DNA of 64,000 bases from CAYMDP01 sp964389375 (GCA_964389375.1 CAYMDP010000006.1:29161-93160), one strand, 5' to 3'. Shown: positions 1 to 9,386, counted from the first letter of the stretch. Program-made: numbers and translations. The notes: generated from the letters alone by a model not told the origin.

Positions 1-118
1 CCCCAAGAAGACCCATAAGGTACTGAGGGCCCGGAAACCTTTCGACCAGTGCACAAATATCGTTTGTTACATCTGCGTAGGTTTTATTCCCTAAAACGAG
101 TGGATTGCGCTTCATCAT
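1..118 (-). CDS. actC: ActC, NrfD-like membrane subunit of alternative complex III (N-terminal part only)
   Basis: Only the first 39 codons are inside the window; the gene runs off the left edge. Reading on the minus strand gives a start MMKRNPLVLGNKTY followed by a segment ending PGPQYLMGLLG, which resembles the N-terminus of the NrfD/polysulfide-reductase-type quinol-binding integral membrane subunits. The ATG overlaps the actB stop as ATGA, indicating translational coupling. The position directly after actA-actB is the known order of alternative complex III operons. Identification rests mainly on context plus this short N-terminus; the membrane helices are not visible here. Confidence 0.75.
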   Translation of the reverse strand, partial: MMKRNPLVLGNKTYADVTNDICALVERFPGPQYLMGLLG

Positions 119-3100
119 GAGTGCGTTCCTTGTTGTTGTTCATTTCGTGATGCGTGCCCATGAGCTTTACCTGGATCTGCCTTCAACTCAGTCACGTTAC
201 GAACTTTACTTTGGTAACGAACCGCAGGCTTTACATTGAGTTCTTCAAGCAGGTCATAGGAATTCTTCTGGTTGAAGAGCTTGGCAACTTCACTGTTTGG
301 ATCATTCAAGTCTCCGAACACGATCGCATTCGTAGGACATGACTGCTGACAGGCCGTTTTGATGTCGCCATCTTTGATCTCGGTCTTGTTGGTTCGTGCC
401 TCTTGGCGCACAGACTTGATTCGGTGAATACAGAAAGTGCACTTCTCCATGACCCCTCGAGAACGAACGGTCACTTCTGGGTTCATCGCCAAATTCAGCG
501 GTTCTTTGACTGGGCCTACATAATCAAACCAGTTAAAACGACGAACTTTATAAGGACAGTTGTTCGAGCAATAACGTGTCCCCACACAACGATTATAAAT
601 CATGTCGTTAGTGCCTTCGTCGCTGTGAACGGTCGCTGCCACTGGGCAAACCGTTTCACAAGGAGCATTATCACAATGCATACAAACGATGGGTTGATTG
701 ACGACTGCTGCTTCAACCGGATCTCCGACATAATATCGGTCGATTCGGATCCAATGCATCTCACGCCCCTTAAGAACGTACTTTTTTCCAACGGTCGGGA
801 TATTGTTTTCGCTTTGGCAGGCAATGATACATGCCGAGCATCCCGTGCAGGTATTCAGATCAATGACCATACCCCATTTACTTTTTGGGTACTCATGTTT
901 AGACCATAAACTGATCTCTTTATGTCGGTGAATATTTGAATTTGGATCTTTCATAAACTGGTCCAAGGTGGCTTCGACAACGATCTGTCGACCTTCCATC
1001 GAGTGATGTCCTTGAACGTTCGCAAGACTAATCTTTTTAGAACTTCGTTCGATCGAAGCCGCAAGGCCCGAAGCAACTGTTCGACCCTGGTGTTCTTGCA
1101 TTAAACCAAAGGCATTCACGCCCACACCATTTGCCACTTCACCAGCCGCCCAACGACCGTATCCGACCGCAAGACCTAAAACTCCGTCTGCTTGACCCGG
1201 TTGAATGTGAACAGGAACCGAGATCTTCTCGTTGTTGACGGTTAAATGAACAACTTGGCCTTCCACGAGTTTTTCTTTTTTAGCGTCATTTAAAGAAATA
1301 CAGACGTAGTTGTCCCAGCAAATTTTAGTCACGGGATCGGGAAACTCTTGAAGCCAAGACACGTTTGCAAGGCTTCCATCTTTTAATCCCACCGTCGGAT
1401 AAAGCACCAACTGATAAGGAGATTCTGTTTTTAAACTGCTCGCAACCGATCCTAAAGCGGACGAGTTGAAGCTTCTAGATGCAGAGGCATTATTTTTGGA
1501 ATCCCCAAGGCTGTCAAAAACCCCAGTCTTTAAAACGTCCATCCAAAAGCCTTCAAATCCGCCGCTGGACTGACCTTTAAAGATTGAGTTCTTCCAAACA
1601 TCACGAACATAATCATACCAAGAAGTCGAGTTCGCAAGACGCCCAGAGCGACCCGCGGCCTTTGACCAAGCCATCAATGACTCGCCGAAGGCACGAGTCG
1701 AATAAAGCGGCTGAATTGTCGGCTGCTGGATACTGAAAACTCCTGAAATAGGCTCTTGGTCGCCCCAAGACTCCATCTCGTGGTGATCGGGAGCGATGTA
1801 GTTACTCATCAAACCCGTTTCATCGTTTCTGTCTCCAGTGTAGATGACCATTTCGGCTTTCACTAAAGCCTCTGCAAGTCCCAAACTTTTTGGAGCCGCA
1901 TAAAGAGGGTTCGAGTGATGAATGACTAAGGTTTTAACTTTTCCTGAATTCAGATCAGAAACTAAGGACTTCAAGTTTTCAATCGAGCCTTGAAAACCTT
2001 TATAAGCCGCCCGACTTCCATCGACCGTGACGCCATCATTTTCTAAAACTGAGTTTAAGAAATTGACTGCAACCTGAAGAGACAAAGAATCTTGGGTCTG
2101 AGAAGGCAACCCACCGGCAACAACCAATGATTTTCCGCGAGCTGCGACAAGGCTTTGAACCACTTCGTTCCATGCGGTTTCGGACAAGCCTAATTTTGCT
2201 GCCGTGTTTTTATAAGACTCTAAAGTGGAGCGAATCTGAGAGTCCCCAGCATACCGATTTCCTGCAAAATTTTGAAGAACATCATGAATAAGCCCCATCA
2301 CAACCTGAACTTGATCGGAGGGCTTGATTCGGAAGCGTTGATCGGCATTTGCACCAGTCAAAGACATCAAAGATTCAAAAACCACAAGCTTGTTCATGTC
2401 CTTGCCAGGCTTTCGGCCTTTAGCAAACTGCTTTTGCGCTTCAACCGGAGACAAATAAGTTCCTAAAATATCCGCACCAACAGATACAATCACTTGGGCT
2501 CGGTCTAAGCGATAACGGGGCTGAACTGCACTTCCATAACTTAAGCGCTGAGCTTCTTGAACACTGGAGTCTGCCAAAGCATCCCAAACGTAAACATCCG
2601 CAGAAAAATCCTTTAGAAGAGCGGACATTGACGGAGAGTTGTAGCTTGATGTTAGAACCGCGACCCCACCCTTCTTCATTTGCGCGCCCACGGCCTTATC
2701 TAAAGATTCCCAAGAGACTTCTACTGTGTCGCGATTGGTTTTCTTTTCGTTAAGTAGGTTTCGGCGAGGTCCATTTAAACGGTCTGGGTCATAAAGTCGC
2801 AAAATATGTGAGTGCGCCCGAGCGGACATCCCGCCTTGATTGATCGGATGTTGTGGATTGCCTTCAACTTTAATTGGCCGGCCTTCTCGAGTTGTAACCA
2901 GAATTCCGAAAGACTCGGTCCCATCACTAAAAGAAGAGGCGTAGGTATTTGCAATCCCATTTACAATTTCTGCAGGTTGCTTAATATAAGGAACAATCTT
3001 TTGAGCCGGACGACGGACACAACCAAAGGTTGTTAGAGCCATACTTGCGCCCATCAACTTCAAAAACTCGCGGCGAGCCCAGCCATCTTTTCCATCTTCT

Positions 3101-3216
3101 TCTTGTAAGGGAGAGGAAACGAATTCTTTATTCATCAATTCCTGAAACTCAGTATCTTGTCGCCACTGATCCAGACTTAACCAATATTTGGGAGAGCCGC
3201 TTTGTGTACTTTCCAT
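115..3216 (-). CDS. actB: ActB, iron-sulfur subunit of alternative complex III (molybdopterin-oxidoreductase-like fused to ferredoxin-like domain)
   Basis: A 1033-residue protein of alternative complex III, which passes electrons from quinol to cytochrome c or directly to an oxidase. The N-terminus carries a twin-arginine motif (RREFLKLMG near residue 48) followed by a lipobox-like TTFGC, so Tat export and periplasmic membrane attachment are expected. The central part resembles the molybdopterin oxidoreductase fold. The C-terminal quarter is a 4Fe-4S ferredoxin-like module with cysteine clusters CTGCSACIIAC, CMHCDNAPCETVC, CVGTRYCSNNC, CTFC and CQQSC, enough for several clusters. Family knowledge says ActB lacks the molybdenum cofactor; I did not test that here. 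It starts 20 bp after actA and overlaps actC. Confidence 0.92.
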   Translation of the reverse strand: MESTQSGSPKYWLSLDQWRQDTEFQELMNKEFVSSPLQEEDGKDGWARREFLKLMGASMALTTFGCVRRPAQKIVPYIKQPAEIVNGIANTYASSFSDGTESFGILVTTREGRPIKVEGNPQHPINQGGMSARAHSHILRLYDPDRLNGPRRNLLNEKKTNRDTVEVSWESLDKAVGAQMKKGGVAVLTSSYNSPSMSALLKDFSADVYVWDALADSSVQEAQRLSYGSAVQPRYRLDRAQVIVSVGADILGTYLSPVEAQKQFAKGRKPGKDMNKLVVFESLMSLTGANADQRFRIKPSDQVQVVMGLIHDVLQNFAGNRYAGDSQIRSTLESYKNTAAKLGLSETAWNEVVQSLVAARGKSLVVAGGLPSQTQDSLSLQVAVNFLNSVLENDGVTVDGSRAAYKGFQGSIENLKSLVSDLNSGKVKTLVIHHSNPLYAAPKSLGLAEALVKAEMVIYTGDRNDETGLMSNYIAPDHHEMESWGDQEPISGVFSIQQPTIQPLYSTRAFGESLMAWSKAAGRSGRLANSTSWYDYVRDVWKNSIFKGQSSGGFEGFWMDVLKTGVFDSLGDSKNNASASRSFNSSALGSVASSLKTESPYQLVLYPTVGLKDGSLANVSWLQEFPDPVTKICWDNYVCISLNDAKKEKLVEGQVVHLTVNNEKISVPVHIQPGQADGVLGLAVGYGRWAAGEVANGVGVNAFGLMQEHQGRTVASGLAASIERSSKKISLANVQGHHSMEGRQIVVEATLDQFMKDPNSNIHRHKEISLWSKHEYPKSKWGMVIDLNTCTGCSACIIACQSENNIPTVGKKYVLKGREMHWIRIDRYYVGDPVEAAVVNQPIVCMHCDNAPCETVCPVAATVHSDEGTNDMIYNRCVGTRYCSNNCPYKVRRFNWFDYVGPVKEPLNLAMNPEVTVRSRGVMEKCTFCIHRIKSVRQEARTNKTEIKDGDIKTACQQSCPTNAIVFGDLNDPNSEVAKLFNQKNSYDLLEELNVKPAVRYQSKVRNVTELKADPGKAHGHASRNEQQQGTHS

Positions 3217-3236
3217 AGATCTTATTCGCTCCTCAA

Positions 3237-3767
3237 TTAATAGTGGCAGGTACTGCAGTTAAGTGGGGCTTTATTTTCTGGTTCTCGATGACAGTTAATA
3301 CACCAGCCCATCGAGAGACTTGAAAACTGATAAACCACGGGCATATTTTCAACAGGTCCGTGGCACTCCGCACATTGTTTACCTTTTTGAGTATGAGCCG
3401 AGTGATCAAACTTCACGTGATCCGGCAAAAGATGAACCTTTTCCCACGCAACAGATCTTCCCTCGTTATAGGCTTGAGTGATTTGCTGAATCCAAGGGCT
3501 ATCGGTCTTAACGACAAGGTGACAATTCATACAAACGTTAAGGCTTGGAACAGAGGCATGTCGAGTGGTCTCGGCGCCTGTGTGACAAAAGCGACAGTCC
3601 ATTTGGTACTGACCCGCATGAAGTTCATGAGAAAAAGGAATCGGCTGATCCGGCATGTAGCCTTGGTTGTAGCCGATCACCACTTTATTATTCGAAATCG
3701 CATATACGAAAGCCGAAAGGCCTCCCAAGAGGGAAAGCACGACCAACGCACCGACAAGCTTCTTCAT
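3237..3767 (-). CDS. actA: ActA, pentahaem cytochrome c of alternative complex III
   Basis: A periplasmic cytochrome of about 176 residues with five CXXCH haem-binding motifs (CRFCH, CMNCH, CAECH, CINCH, CSTCH), the last at the very C-terminus. An N-terminal hydrophobic segment (KKLVGALVVLSLLGGLSAFVYA) serves as signal or anchor. Five haems match the pentahaem ActA of characterised alternative complex III. I chose the ATG at 3767 because GTGGG lies 8 nt upstream; an in-frame GTG at 3776 would add three residues but has a poorer ribosome-binding site. It is the first gene of actA-B-C, following the cytochrome c maturation genes resB-ccsA on the same strand. Confidence 0.9.
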   Translation of the reverse strand: MKKLVGALVVLSLLGGLSAFVYAISNNKVVIGYNQGYMPDQPIPFSHELHAGQYQMDCRFCHTGAETTRHASVPSLNVCMNCHLVVKTDSPWIQQITQAYNEGRSVAWEKVHLLPDHVKFDHSAHTQKGKQCAECHGPVENMPVVYQFSSLSMGWCINCHREPENKAPLNCSTCHY

Positions 3768-3831
3768 AGACTGCACCCACTTCGTTGCATCTCAGATGAA
3801 TTCAAAAAATTCCAATTGGTTTTCAACAAAG

Positions 3832-3861
3832 ATTATTATGACGCCCATAAGACCTTGTCAT
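3832..3861 (-). promoter_or_regulatory. Probable sigma70-type promoter of actABC
   Basis: On the minus strand ATGACA (3861-3856, 5 of 6 to the -35 consensus) is followed after 18 bp by AATAAT (3837-3832, 5 of 6 to the -10 consensus). Transcription would begin about 60 bp before actA. Its presence between the family A hairpin (3950-4153) and actA suggests that actABC can be transcribed separately from resB-ccsA. Based on consensus matching only. Confidence 0.4.
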
Positions 3862-3949
3862 CTCCAAAGATATCGACAGTGAATGTTTTTTTAGAACTGC
3901 TCCACTGTTCATCAAAAAGCGAAGACAAAAACTTCCCATCTCAGCTTCC

Positions 3950-4153
3950 CAAAAAACCTTAAGCGAAATTCGGATTCAAAATTTCAAGAAAGTTTTCACC
4001 ACCGAGGCCCTCTCGGTGAGCGGCGCGTATCCGGGTTGCGGCATTGCGAAGCAATGAAGCAATCCGAAGACGCGACGCACCCACTCAGAGTCGGGCCTCG
4101 GTGGTGAAAACTTTCTTGAAATTTTGAATCCGAATTTCGCTTAAGGTTTTTTG
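3950..4153. repeat. Long hairpin element, family A copy 1 (61-bp perfect arms)
   Basis: A perfect 61-bp inverted repeat (3950-4010 against 4093-4153) encloses an 82-bp core at 4011-4092. The core is shared with copies at 26281 and 51512 and folds on itself: outer stem GCGGCGCGT/ACGCGACGC, then CGGGTTGCG/AGCAATCCG, then a CATTGC-GAA-GCAATG terminal hairpin. The right arm reaches 13 bp into ccsA and includes its stop codon and last three codons, so the left arm is an inverted copy of the ccsA 3' end. It lies between ccsA and the actA promoter. As RNA it would form one continuous hairpin of about 200 nt. No T-tract typical of an intrinsic terminator follows. Confidence 0.9.
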
Positions 4154-5796
4154 ATTTGGGCTTTTTGTCGGCTGTAACGCGTTGCCCAAACATAGGCCAC
4201 GAACAAACAATGGACCGCCACAAAGGCTGAAACATATTCCACTCCACCAGCCCCGAAGCCGTAGGAATGAAGACCCGCACCCAAGACAAAATTGACCCCA
4301 TACCAGGCCATGATCACCAATGCGAAAGCCAAAATGGAGCCCGCGGCTAAGCCAAAGCTTCGCACCAAGCCTACTAATTTTGCGTGAAGAAGTGCGACGT
4401 ATCCAAGTAAGGCGATCAGTGCCCAGGTCTCTTTTGGATCCCAACCCCAAAATCTTCCCCATGAATAGTCCGCCCAGATTCCGCCTAGAATAATTCCAGC
4501 AGCAAGAAGGACAATTCCAATTTGAATCGAGCGGTAAATACTGTGGGCTCCAGCCGCAATTTTTTGCGCATATTTTTTCTCATCGATCAAAAAATACACC
4601 AAGAGTAAGTCGCCCAATGCGAAGGCGAGAAAAAAGGCTGCATAACTGACTGTGATAATAAGGACATGTGTCGTTAGCCAAAAGGTCGAACGAAGTACGG
4701 GCTCAAGAGGATGAAGCGTTGGATCCAGTACCGTCGGAGATAAATCGGTTAAAATCAGACATAATATAGACACGATAGAAGCCATCAAAATCAAGATCTT
4801 CGACTTATGAAAGGCCTCAAGAATAAAGGCAAAAACCAAGGCTCCCCAAGGAACCCAAACTACAGTTTCGTACATATTCGAAACCGGAGGACGCCCGGTC
4901 AGATAAGACCTTAAGGCCATCCCGTAGGTATGTAGAAAAAAACCAATTCCGACTGCAAACATCCCGACCAACCAGTAAGACTTCTTTTCGGTCACAAGAT
5001 AAAAGGTCACAAACAAAGCGCAGATCAGATAAAAAATCCAAGACCACATAAAGGGGTGAAACACATTTAAGTGAACTTCGGCGGCGATTTTAAAATTCGA
5101 TGGGTAGCGCTCTGGATTCATGGCTCTGGCTTTTTCAGAAAAACTTTCGACCGCAGCTTTTAGAGCGGCCTCTTCAGTTGCAGCAGGCTTGTCTGAGTTT
5201 TCAGCGGCGGCACCAACGGCTTTAAGAAAAGCTGTCGTCACTAACTGAAACTCTTGCATCATGCTTTCATCTAAAGCGCTGATCGCAGTCCAAGAATCAT
5301 TTTCTGGATCACTCGAAGGCACTAAACGAATGGCCTGACCCGTTTTGATCGCATGAAACATCGTCATCTGACTTTCTAAACGCTGGACGGCCTGAAAATA
5401 GGGATTTAGTTTTTCTTTGCGGGTTTGCACTGTTCGCAAATCCTGAAATACGAGCGCCACCCGCTCGTTATTAAAAATTTCTTTTTCAGCATAGTGCAAG
5501 CGCTTGGGATCGAGCTTTAAGGCTTCGCGAAGTCCCCCATGTCGAATTTCGAAAAGCTGAACATCCGTCCAAACTTCTGGCGCCAGAAGCCAAGTCATTA
5601 CAACATTTGTGGCACTTCGCCCCTTGTAAGAGGTCTTTCCATAAATTAACTGAAGCGATTCACGCGCGAAGGTATCAAAGGGCTTGGTGCGTCCCGCATC
5701 TTGCACCGGCATGCTTTGCATGGCCTTGCCCACTGAGGCATGGGACTCGACTCCGACGAAACAAAGACTTAAACACAGAGCTAAGACTTTAAACAT
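4141..5796 (-). CDS. ccsA: CcsA-type cytochrome c biogenesis protein with long periplasmic N-terminal region
   Basis: Membrane protein of system II cytochrome c maturation, which carries haem to apocytochromes together with ResB. The start at 5796 has GGAGG just upstream and gives a signal peptide (MFKVLALCLSLCFVGVESHA); it overlaps the resB stop by 8 bp. About 240 residues of extracytoplasmic sequence containing MPVQDAGRTKPFDTFAR precede a set of membrane helices. The CcsA haem-handling tryptophan-rich signature is present as WGRFWGWDPKETWAL near the C-terminus. The total of about 551 residues is longer than minimal CcsA proteins because of this N-terminal region, a form known in several phyla. 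Its last codons and stop lie inside the inverted-repeat arm of the family A element. Confidence 0.9.
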   Translation of the reverse strand: MFKVLALCLSLCFVGVESHASVGKAMQSMPVQDAGRTKPFDTFARESLQLIYGKTSYKGRSATNVVMTWLLAPEVWTDVQLFEIRHGGLREALKLDPKRLHYAEKEIFNNERVALVFQDLRTVQTRKEKLNPYFQAVQRLESQMTMFHAIKTGQAIRLVPSSDPENDSWTAISALDESMMQEFQLVTTAFLKAVGAAAENSDKPAATEEAALKAAVESFSEKARAMNPERYPSNFKIAAEVHLNVFHPFMWSWIFYLICALFVTFYLVTEKKSYWLVGMFAVGIGFFLHTYGMALRSYLTGRPPVSNMYETVVWVPWGALVFAFILEAFHKSKILILMASIVSILCLILTDLSPTVLDPTLHPLEPVLRSTFWLTTHVLIITVSYAAFFLAFALGDLLLVYFLIDEKKYAQKIAAGAHSIYRSIQIGIVLLAAGIILGGIWADYSWGRFWGWDPKETWALIALLGYVALLHAKLVGLVRSFGLAAGSILAFALVIMAWYGVNFVLGAGLHSYGFGAGGVEYVSAFVAVHCLFVAYVWATRYSRQKAQIKKP

Positions 5797-7153
5797 TTTT
5801 CCTCCGGAGCGGACGTTTAAAATAGAACAAAAGAATTGAACCCAAAACAATTAAGAAAGACCCCAGATATTTCAGAACCCGTCCCGGATCATAATTGACC
5901 GATAGAATTGAAGCCACGGGTTGCCCGGTCTCATCCTGCTCAAAACTGGCCTGATAAAAAGTAAAGCCCCGATAATACAAAGGCTCATTCATCGAGATAT
6001 TGACCTCACCCAAATCCGGCACCAAGACATCGCTCTCATAGCTCGCGGCCCGCATGGTTCCTTCGTAGCGGCCGATTTCAAAACGAGTCAGCTTCATATC
6101 AAAGCCGATATCGACACGCTTGTTCGCAAAGCTCAGCATAAACATCTCGTTCTCAGAAAACAGACGAAGAAGAGAATTTAGCCCGAGCCAATGTTCCTCG
6201 CCTCGAAAGCGCAATTTCACTGCGGAACTGGCCATCGGAGTTACATTTTCGGCCGGCACATATTTGATACTTTCCTTAGCCGAAGGAAGATAACGAATAA
6301 GCTTTAAAGTCAGCCCCATCCAACCTGTCTCGGCAACCTGTCCTAAAGAAAGCTTCCCTTGAGCGGTAACTTTCCCCACACTTTTAGAAAAAATTTGATA
6401 AGCCACTTCCGTTTCCGAAGCCGGAGATAAAATGATTTGGTTCAGCCCATCAACTGGCTTGTAATCCCCATCACTTAAAACCACACGAGCGGGGCCTAAA
6501 TTGATTTCTGAAAAACGTCGACTGGGATCTCTGCGAACCCATTCGGTCAAATTCACATTTGGGTTCTGTAACTGAAATCGAATCGCCGGACCGTCGCTAG
6601 CTTTTTCGGAAGCCAAGATTTCTGATTCCCTGAATGCAAAGTGATGATACTCAATAATTTCTGCCTTCTCGGCTCCTAAAGAGATCACTAAAGGCTTCTC
6701 GATGCTGGGCGGGTCTTTTAAGAAGTTCACATCTCTGCGGAACATCTCCCGCATCTGACTACCATCAAAGGTGGTGTACACGGCGAGTTCCCGATCGTTC
6801 AGCATCACATAACGACCCGATTTCCCGATCTCAAAGGATAAACTTCCATCCACACCGTATCTCTGTGTGACGACGGATCCCAAAAGTAAAATAATAATCC
6901 CGATATGAGCGCAGATAAAACCCGAGTGGTGTTTTTTCCAAGGCCATCGATCGACCATAACCGCAATCAGACTGACGCACAAAAGCCCCAGGGCCGCCAC
7001 CATATAGATTGAATGGTACACGACCTGCTGAGCATAATAGGCATCGTACTTTGCCTCAAAAATTGTTCCCACAGCTGAAATCACGGCAAGAGCAAGGATA
7101 ATGAATACCGCAAGCTTTAAAGATGAGAGAAAATCAAAAATTCGATCAATCAA
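5789..7153 (-). CDS. resB: ResB/Ccs1-family cytochrome c biogenesis protein
   Basis: A 454-residue membrane protein. Its N-terminal IDRIFDFLSSLKLAVFIILALAVISAVGT is typical of ResB, where the first helices precede a large extracytoplasmic domain; a last helix (LGSFLIVLGSILLFYF) lies near the C-terminus. ResB works with CcsA to deliver and attach haem to CXXCH motifs outside the cytoplasmic membrane. It overlaps ccsA by 8 bp, indicating coupled translation, and the next operon encodes the pentahaem ActA, an obvious client. The start lies 37 bp after the tolC-like gene, so the genes are probably cotranscribed. Confidence 0.9.
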   Translation of the reverse strand: MIDRIFDFLSSLKLAVFIILALAVISAVGTIFEAKYDAYYAQQVVYHSIYMVAALGLLCVSLIAVMVDRWPWKKHHSGFICAHIGIIILLLGSVVTQRYGVDGSLSFEIGKSGRYVMLNDRELAVYTTFDGSQMREMFRRDVNFLKDPPSIEKPLVISLGAEKAEIIEYHHFAFRESEILASEKASDGPAIRFQLQNPNVNLTEWVRRDPSRRFSEINLGPARVVLSDGDYKPVDGLNQIILSPASETEVAYQIFSKSVGKVTAQGKLSLGQVAETGWMGLTLKLIRYLPSAKESIKYVPAENVTPMASSAVKLRFRGEEHWLGLNSLLRLFSENEMFMLSFANKRVDIGFDMKLTRFEIGRYEGTMRAASYESDVLVPDLGEVNISMNEPLYYRGFTFYQASFEQDETGQPVASILSVNYDPGRVLKYLGSFLIVLGSILLFYFKRPLRRKNV

Positions 7154-7190
7154 AGCTAAACTCCAAACATAGGACTTAAAGACAAATGAT

Positions 7191-8492
7191 CTAATAATCT
7201 TGATCTAAGTCTTCACCGATGGCCAGACGAAAATTCATCCTCGCCAAATGGACGCCGGTCTGGGTACGATTCAATGAAAGGGCCGCCGCCTCGCGGCCAG
7301 TTTGAAGTTGTACCACCTGAAAACTATCGATTAGGCCCAGTCTAAAGTTACGCTCGCCCTCGCGAAAGGCCTTGTCTGCAGACTGAAACCAAGCCTGAGA
7401 ATCTTTTAAGCTTTGAATCGCGTCTGAGTACGCGCGCGAGGAGCTGGTTAACTCGTTGTCTATATCTCGTAAAACTTGTGCCTTGGAATACTCGACAGAG
7501 CGAATCAGCTCGGAGTCCGACCGGCGAGTGAAGATTGAGGAAAATCCCGAGAATAAGGGGATTTGAATTCCTAAAGTGACACGATAAGCCCTTGAGGGAT
7601 CCTCCATTAACTGAGCCCGGTCAGGATTCTGATAGCCCGTCTCACCAGTCAAACTGACCTGGGGGAGATGCTCTCCTAAATTGAGTTTCTTTTGAATTTC
7701 CGCAAGCTCAAGCTCGAGGTCTTTAATTTTTAAGTCCGCACGAGATTCTAGAGATTTCTCTTTCAGCTTCGCAGGACTCAAATTTGCCGCGGGGTTCGCC
7801 CCCAATAAGGGGAGTTCCGCTTGCCAAGCGGAATCTTCCGGGCGGTTTAAGTCCAAATTTATCATCTGTCTAAGCCGACTTAAATCAAACTGAAGGGCCC
7901 TGACCCGAGGGGCATAAGATAAAAAATTGGCCTCCGCCTGACTGATTTCAAAACTTCGCGCATTGCCCCGCTGTCCACGTTTTTTCGCCAGATCTAAAAA
8001 GCGCTTTTGAACAGCCTGAGACTCTAAAAAAATCTGCAAATCTTTTTCGAGGCGATAGATCTCAAGATAATTCCCGACAAAGCTAATCAGTAACTTATTT
8101 TTTTCCGCACGGTACCGAGCTCGCGCAAGCTCACTTTGAGCTTTACGCATTTTTAAGGCATTCCAAACTCGGCCACCCGTATAAAGAGGCTGCTCGAACT
8201 GCAACATCAAAGAATAAATTTCGGACTGGGAAACTGGAAAGCCCCCCGTTAACACTGCCGGAACTTTCTGCTGAGTCGCCGCCCCACCTAAAGAGATCTT
8301 TGGCAAGGCCTGAGCATAAGCTTGGTTGACCAACTGGGCTGCGGACAACATTTGAGATTCAGCGGATCGGATGGCCGGAGAATTTTTTAAATAGAGCTGA
8401 ACTGCCGCAGGCAAGGGCATTTTTTCTTGAGCAAAAATCGGCAAAGACACAAAACTGAAGACGAAGAATAAACTAAAAGCTCTCAAGCTCAT
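7191..8492 (-). CDS. TolC-family outer membrane efflux/secretion channel
   Basis: A 433-residue protein with a signal peptide (MSLRAFSLFFVFSFVSLPIFAQ) and two repeated coiled-coil and strand units typical of outer membrane efflux proteins, including LYTGGRVWNALKMRKAQSELA in the first half and LFSGFSSIFTRRSD in the second. Such proteins form trimeric channels that connect inner-membrane transporters to the outside. No adaptor or pump gene adjoins it, so the substrate cannot be inferred. The gene begins 20 bp inside the upstream amidohydrolase-family gene, indicating coupling. Confidence 0.85.
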   Translation of the reverse strand: MSLRAFSLFFVFSFVSLPIFAQEKMPLPAAVQLYLKNSPAIRSAESQMLSAAQLVNQAYAQALPKISLGGAATQQKVPAVLTGGFPVSQSEIYSLMLQFEQPLYTGGRVWNALKMRKAQSELARARYRAEKNKLLISFVGNYLEIYRLEKDLQIFLESQAVQKRFLDLAKKRGQRGNARSFEISQAEANFLSYAPRVRALQFDLSRLRQMINLDLNRPEDSAWQAELPLLGANPAANLSPAKLKEKSLESRADLKIKDLELELAEIQKKLNLGEHLPQVSLTGETGYQNPDRAQLMEDPSRAYRVTLGIQIPLFSGFSSIFTRRSDSELIRSVEYSKAQVLRDIDNELTSSSRAYSDAIQSLKDSQAWFQSADKAFREGERNFRLGLIDSFQVVQLQTGREAAALSLNRTQTGVHLARMNFRLAIGEDLDQDY

Positions 8493-9279
8493 GATGGATC
8501 AACCCTAAGGCGGTGGCGATCTGTTTTTGGACCTCTGCAAGACGATCCAATTTTAAAGTTTTCTCAACCTCATCCATATACAATTTACGATTCATTTCAA
8601 CTTGAATTGCATGCTGACCCAGCTGCGGCAAACCATAGGTCTGCGTGAGTCGTCCACCGATATAAGGCCAATTGTAAGCCACCTGAAATCCGGCCTTTTT
8701 GTAGGCCTCTATCACAAGATCTTTAAAATTTGCCTCGCAGCTTTTTCCTTCAAAATCACTGACCACAATTTCGGCTCTCTGTTGCCCGGGATCGCGATGG
8801 GCCTTGGTCCCCAGCGAAGGCATACTGTGGGCATCTAAATGAAAGATCTTTTTGGCCCCTAAAGCCCGGAAGTCTTCGTATTGTTTTTTGACCGACTTAT
8901 GAAAAGGTTGAAAGTAGCGATCTACAATCAATTCGTGAAGCGATTGGCTTATTGGTGCAGGCATCAAAGTCAGACCTGTGGTTGTGACTCGCCAATGAAG
9001 GCCGGTCGCAAAAGAACCGGATGGGTTTAAATTTCCCAAAACAGAATCGCAATCGACATCACTCGGAAGGCGATTCAGGTCCACAAGGTAGCGATGCCAC
9101 GGCGTGACGATGCGCGGCAAACCCAGCTGATCCAGCGCAGGCTCATAGAGCCGGTCTACGAAACGGTCTACATCACACATCAAGACTTTTTCATCAAGAC
9201 CCTTCAACCAAGGTGCCTCCTCAGGGACTTGCTCTCCGGAATGAGGGATCGTCACAAAAAATGCCTTCGACTCTGTCAT
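8473..9279 (-). CDS. N-formylglutamate amidohydrolase family protein
   Basis: A 268-residue cytoplasmic protein without signal peptide. It begins FFVTIPHSGEQVPEEAPW, the conserved opening of the FGase family, and contains DVDRFVDRLY, DLNRLPSDVD, FHLDAHSMPS and, late in the sequence, QVEMNRKLYMDE, which carry probable metal-binding and catalytic residues. Family members hydrolyse N-formylglutamate or related acyl amino acids in histidine breakdown; no other histidine-utilisation gene is nearby, so the physiological substrate is open. It is the first gene of the run leading to tolC, resB and ccsA, and is divergent from the cobalamin adenosyltransferase. Confidence 0.85.
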   Translation of the reverse strand: MTESKAFFVTIPHSGEQVPEEAPWLKGLDEKVLMCDVDRFVDRLYEPALDQLGLPRIVTPWHRYLVDLNRLPSDVDCDSVLGNLNPSGSFATGLHWRVTTTGLTLMPAPISQSLHELIVDRYFQPFHKSVKKQYEDFRALGAKKIFHLDAHSMPSLGTKAHRDPGQQRAEIVVSDFEGKSCEANFKDLVIEAYKKAGFQVAYNWPYIGGRLTQTYGLPQLGQHAIQVEMNRKLYMDEVEKTLKLDRLAEVQKQIATALGLIHHELESF

Positions 9280-9386
9280 GGTCTATCCTTGCCACAAAAT
9301 TTAAGGACAGGCAAAAACTCTCCCAAAGACTCAGCTTTTATGCTTAGCTTAATAGCGACGTCTATTTAAACAGGGAACACAAGCAC

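Noticed and set aside
1678..1700. Palindrome GACTCG-CCGAAGGCA-CGAGTC inside actB, similar to the tips of the hairpin families
   Set aside because: It lies in coding sequence, encodes a normal stretch of ActB, and lacks the core of either family, so chance similarity is the simpler explanation.
3950..4153. Interpretation of the long hairpins as ordinary intrinsic terminators
   Set aside because: No T-tract follows the stems, stems are far longer than terminators, and the conserved core with internal loops is not expected for a terminator.
4085..4462. Minus-strand frame overlapping the ccsA end and family A copy 1
   Set aside because: It is out of frame with the well-supported CcsA signature and contains only element sequence at its end.
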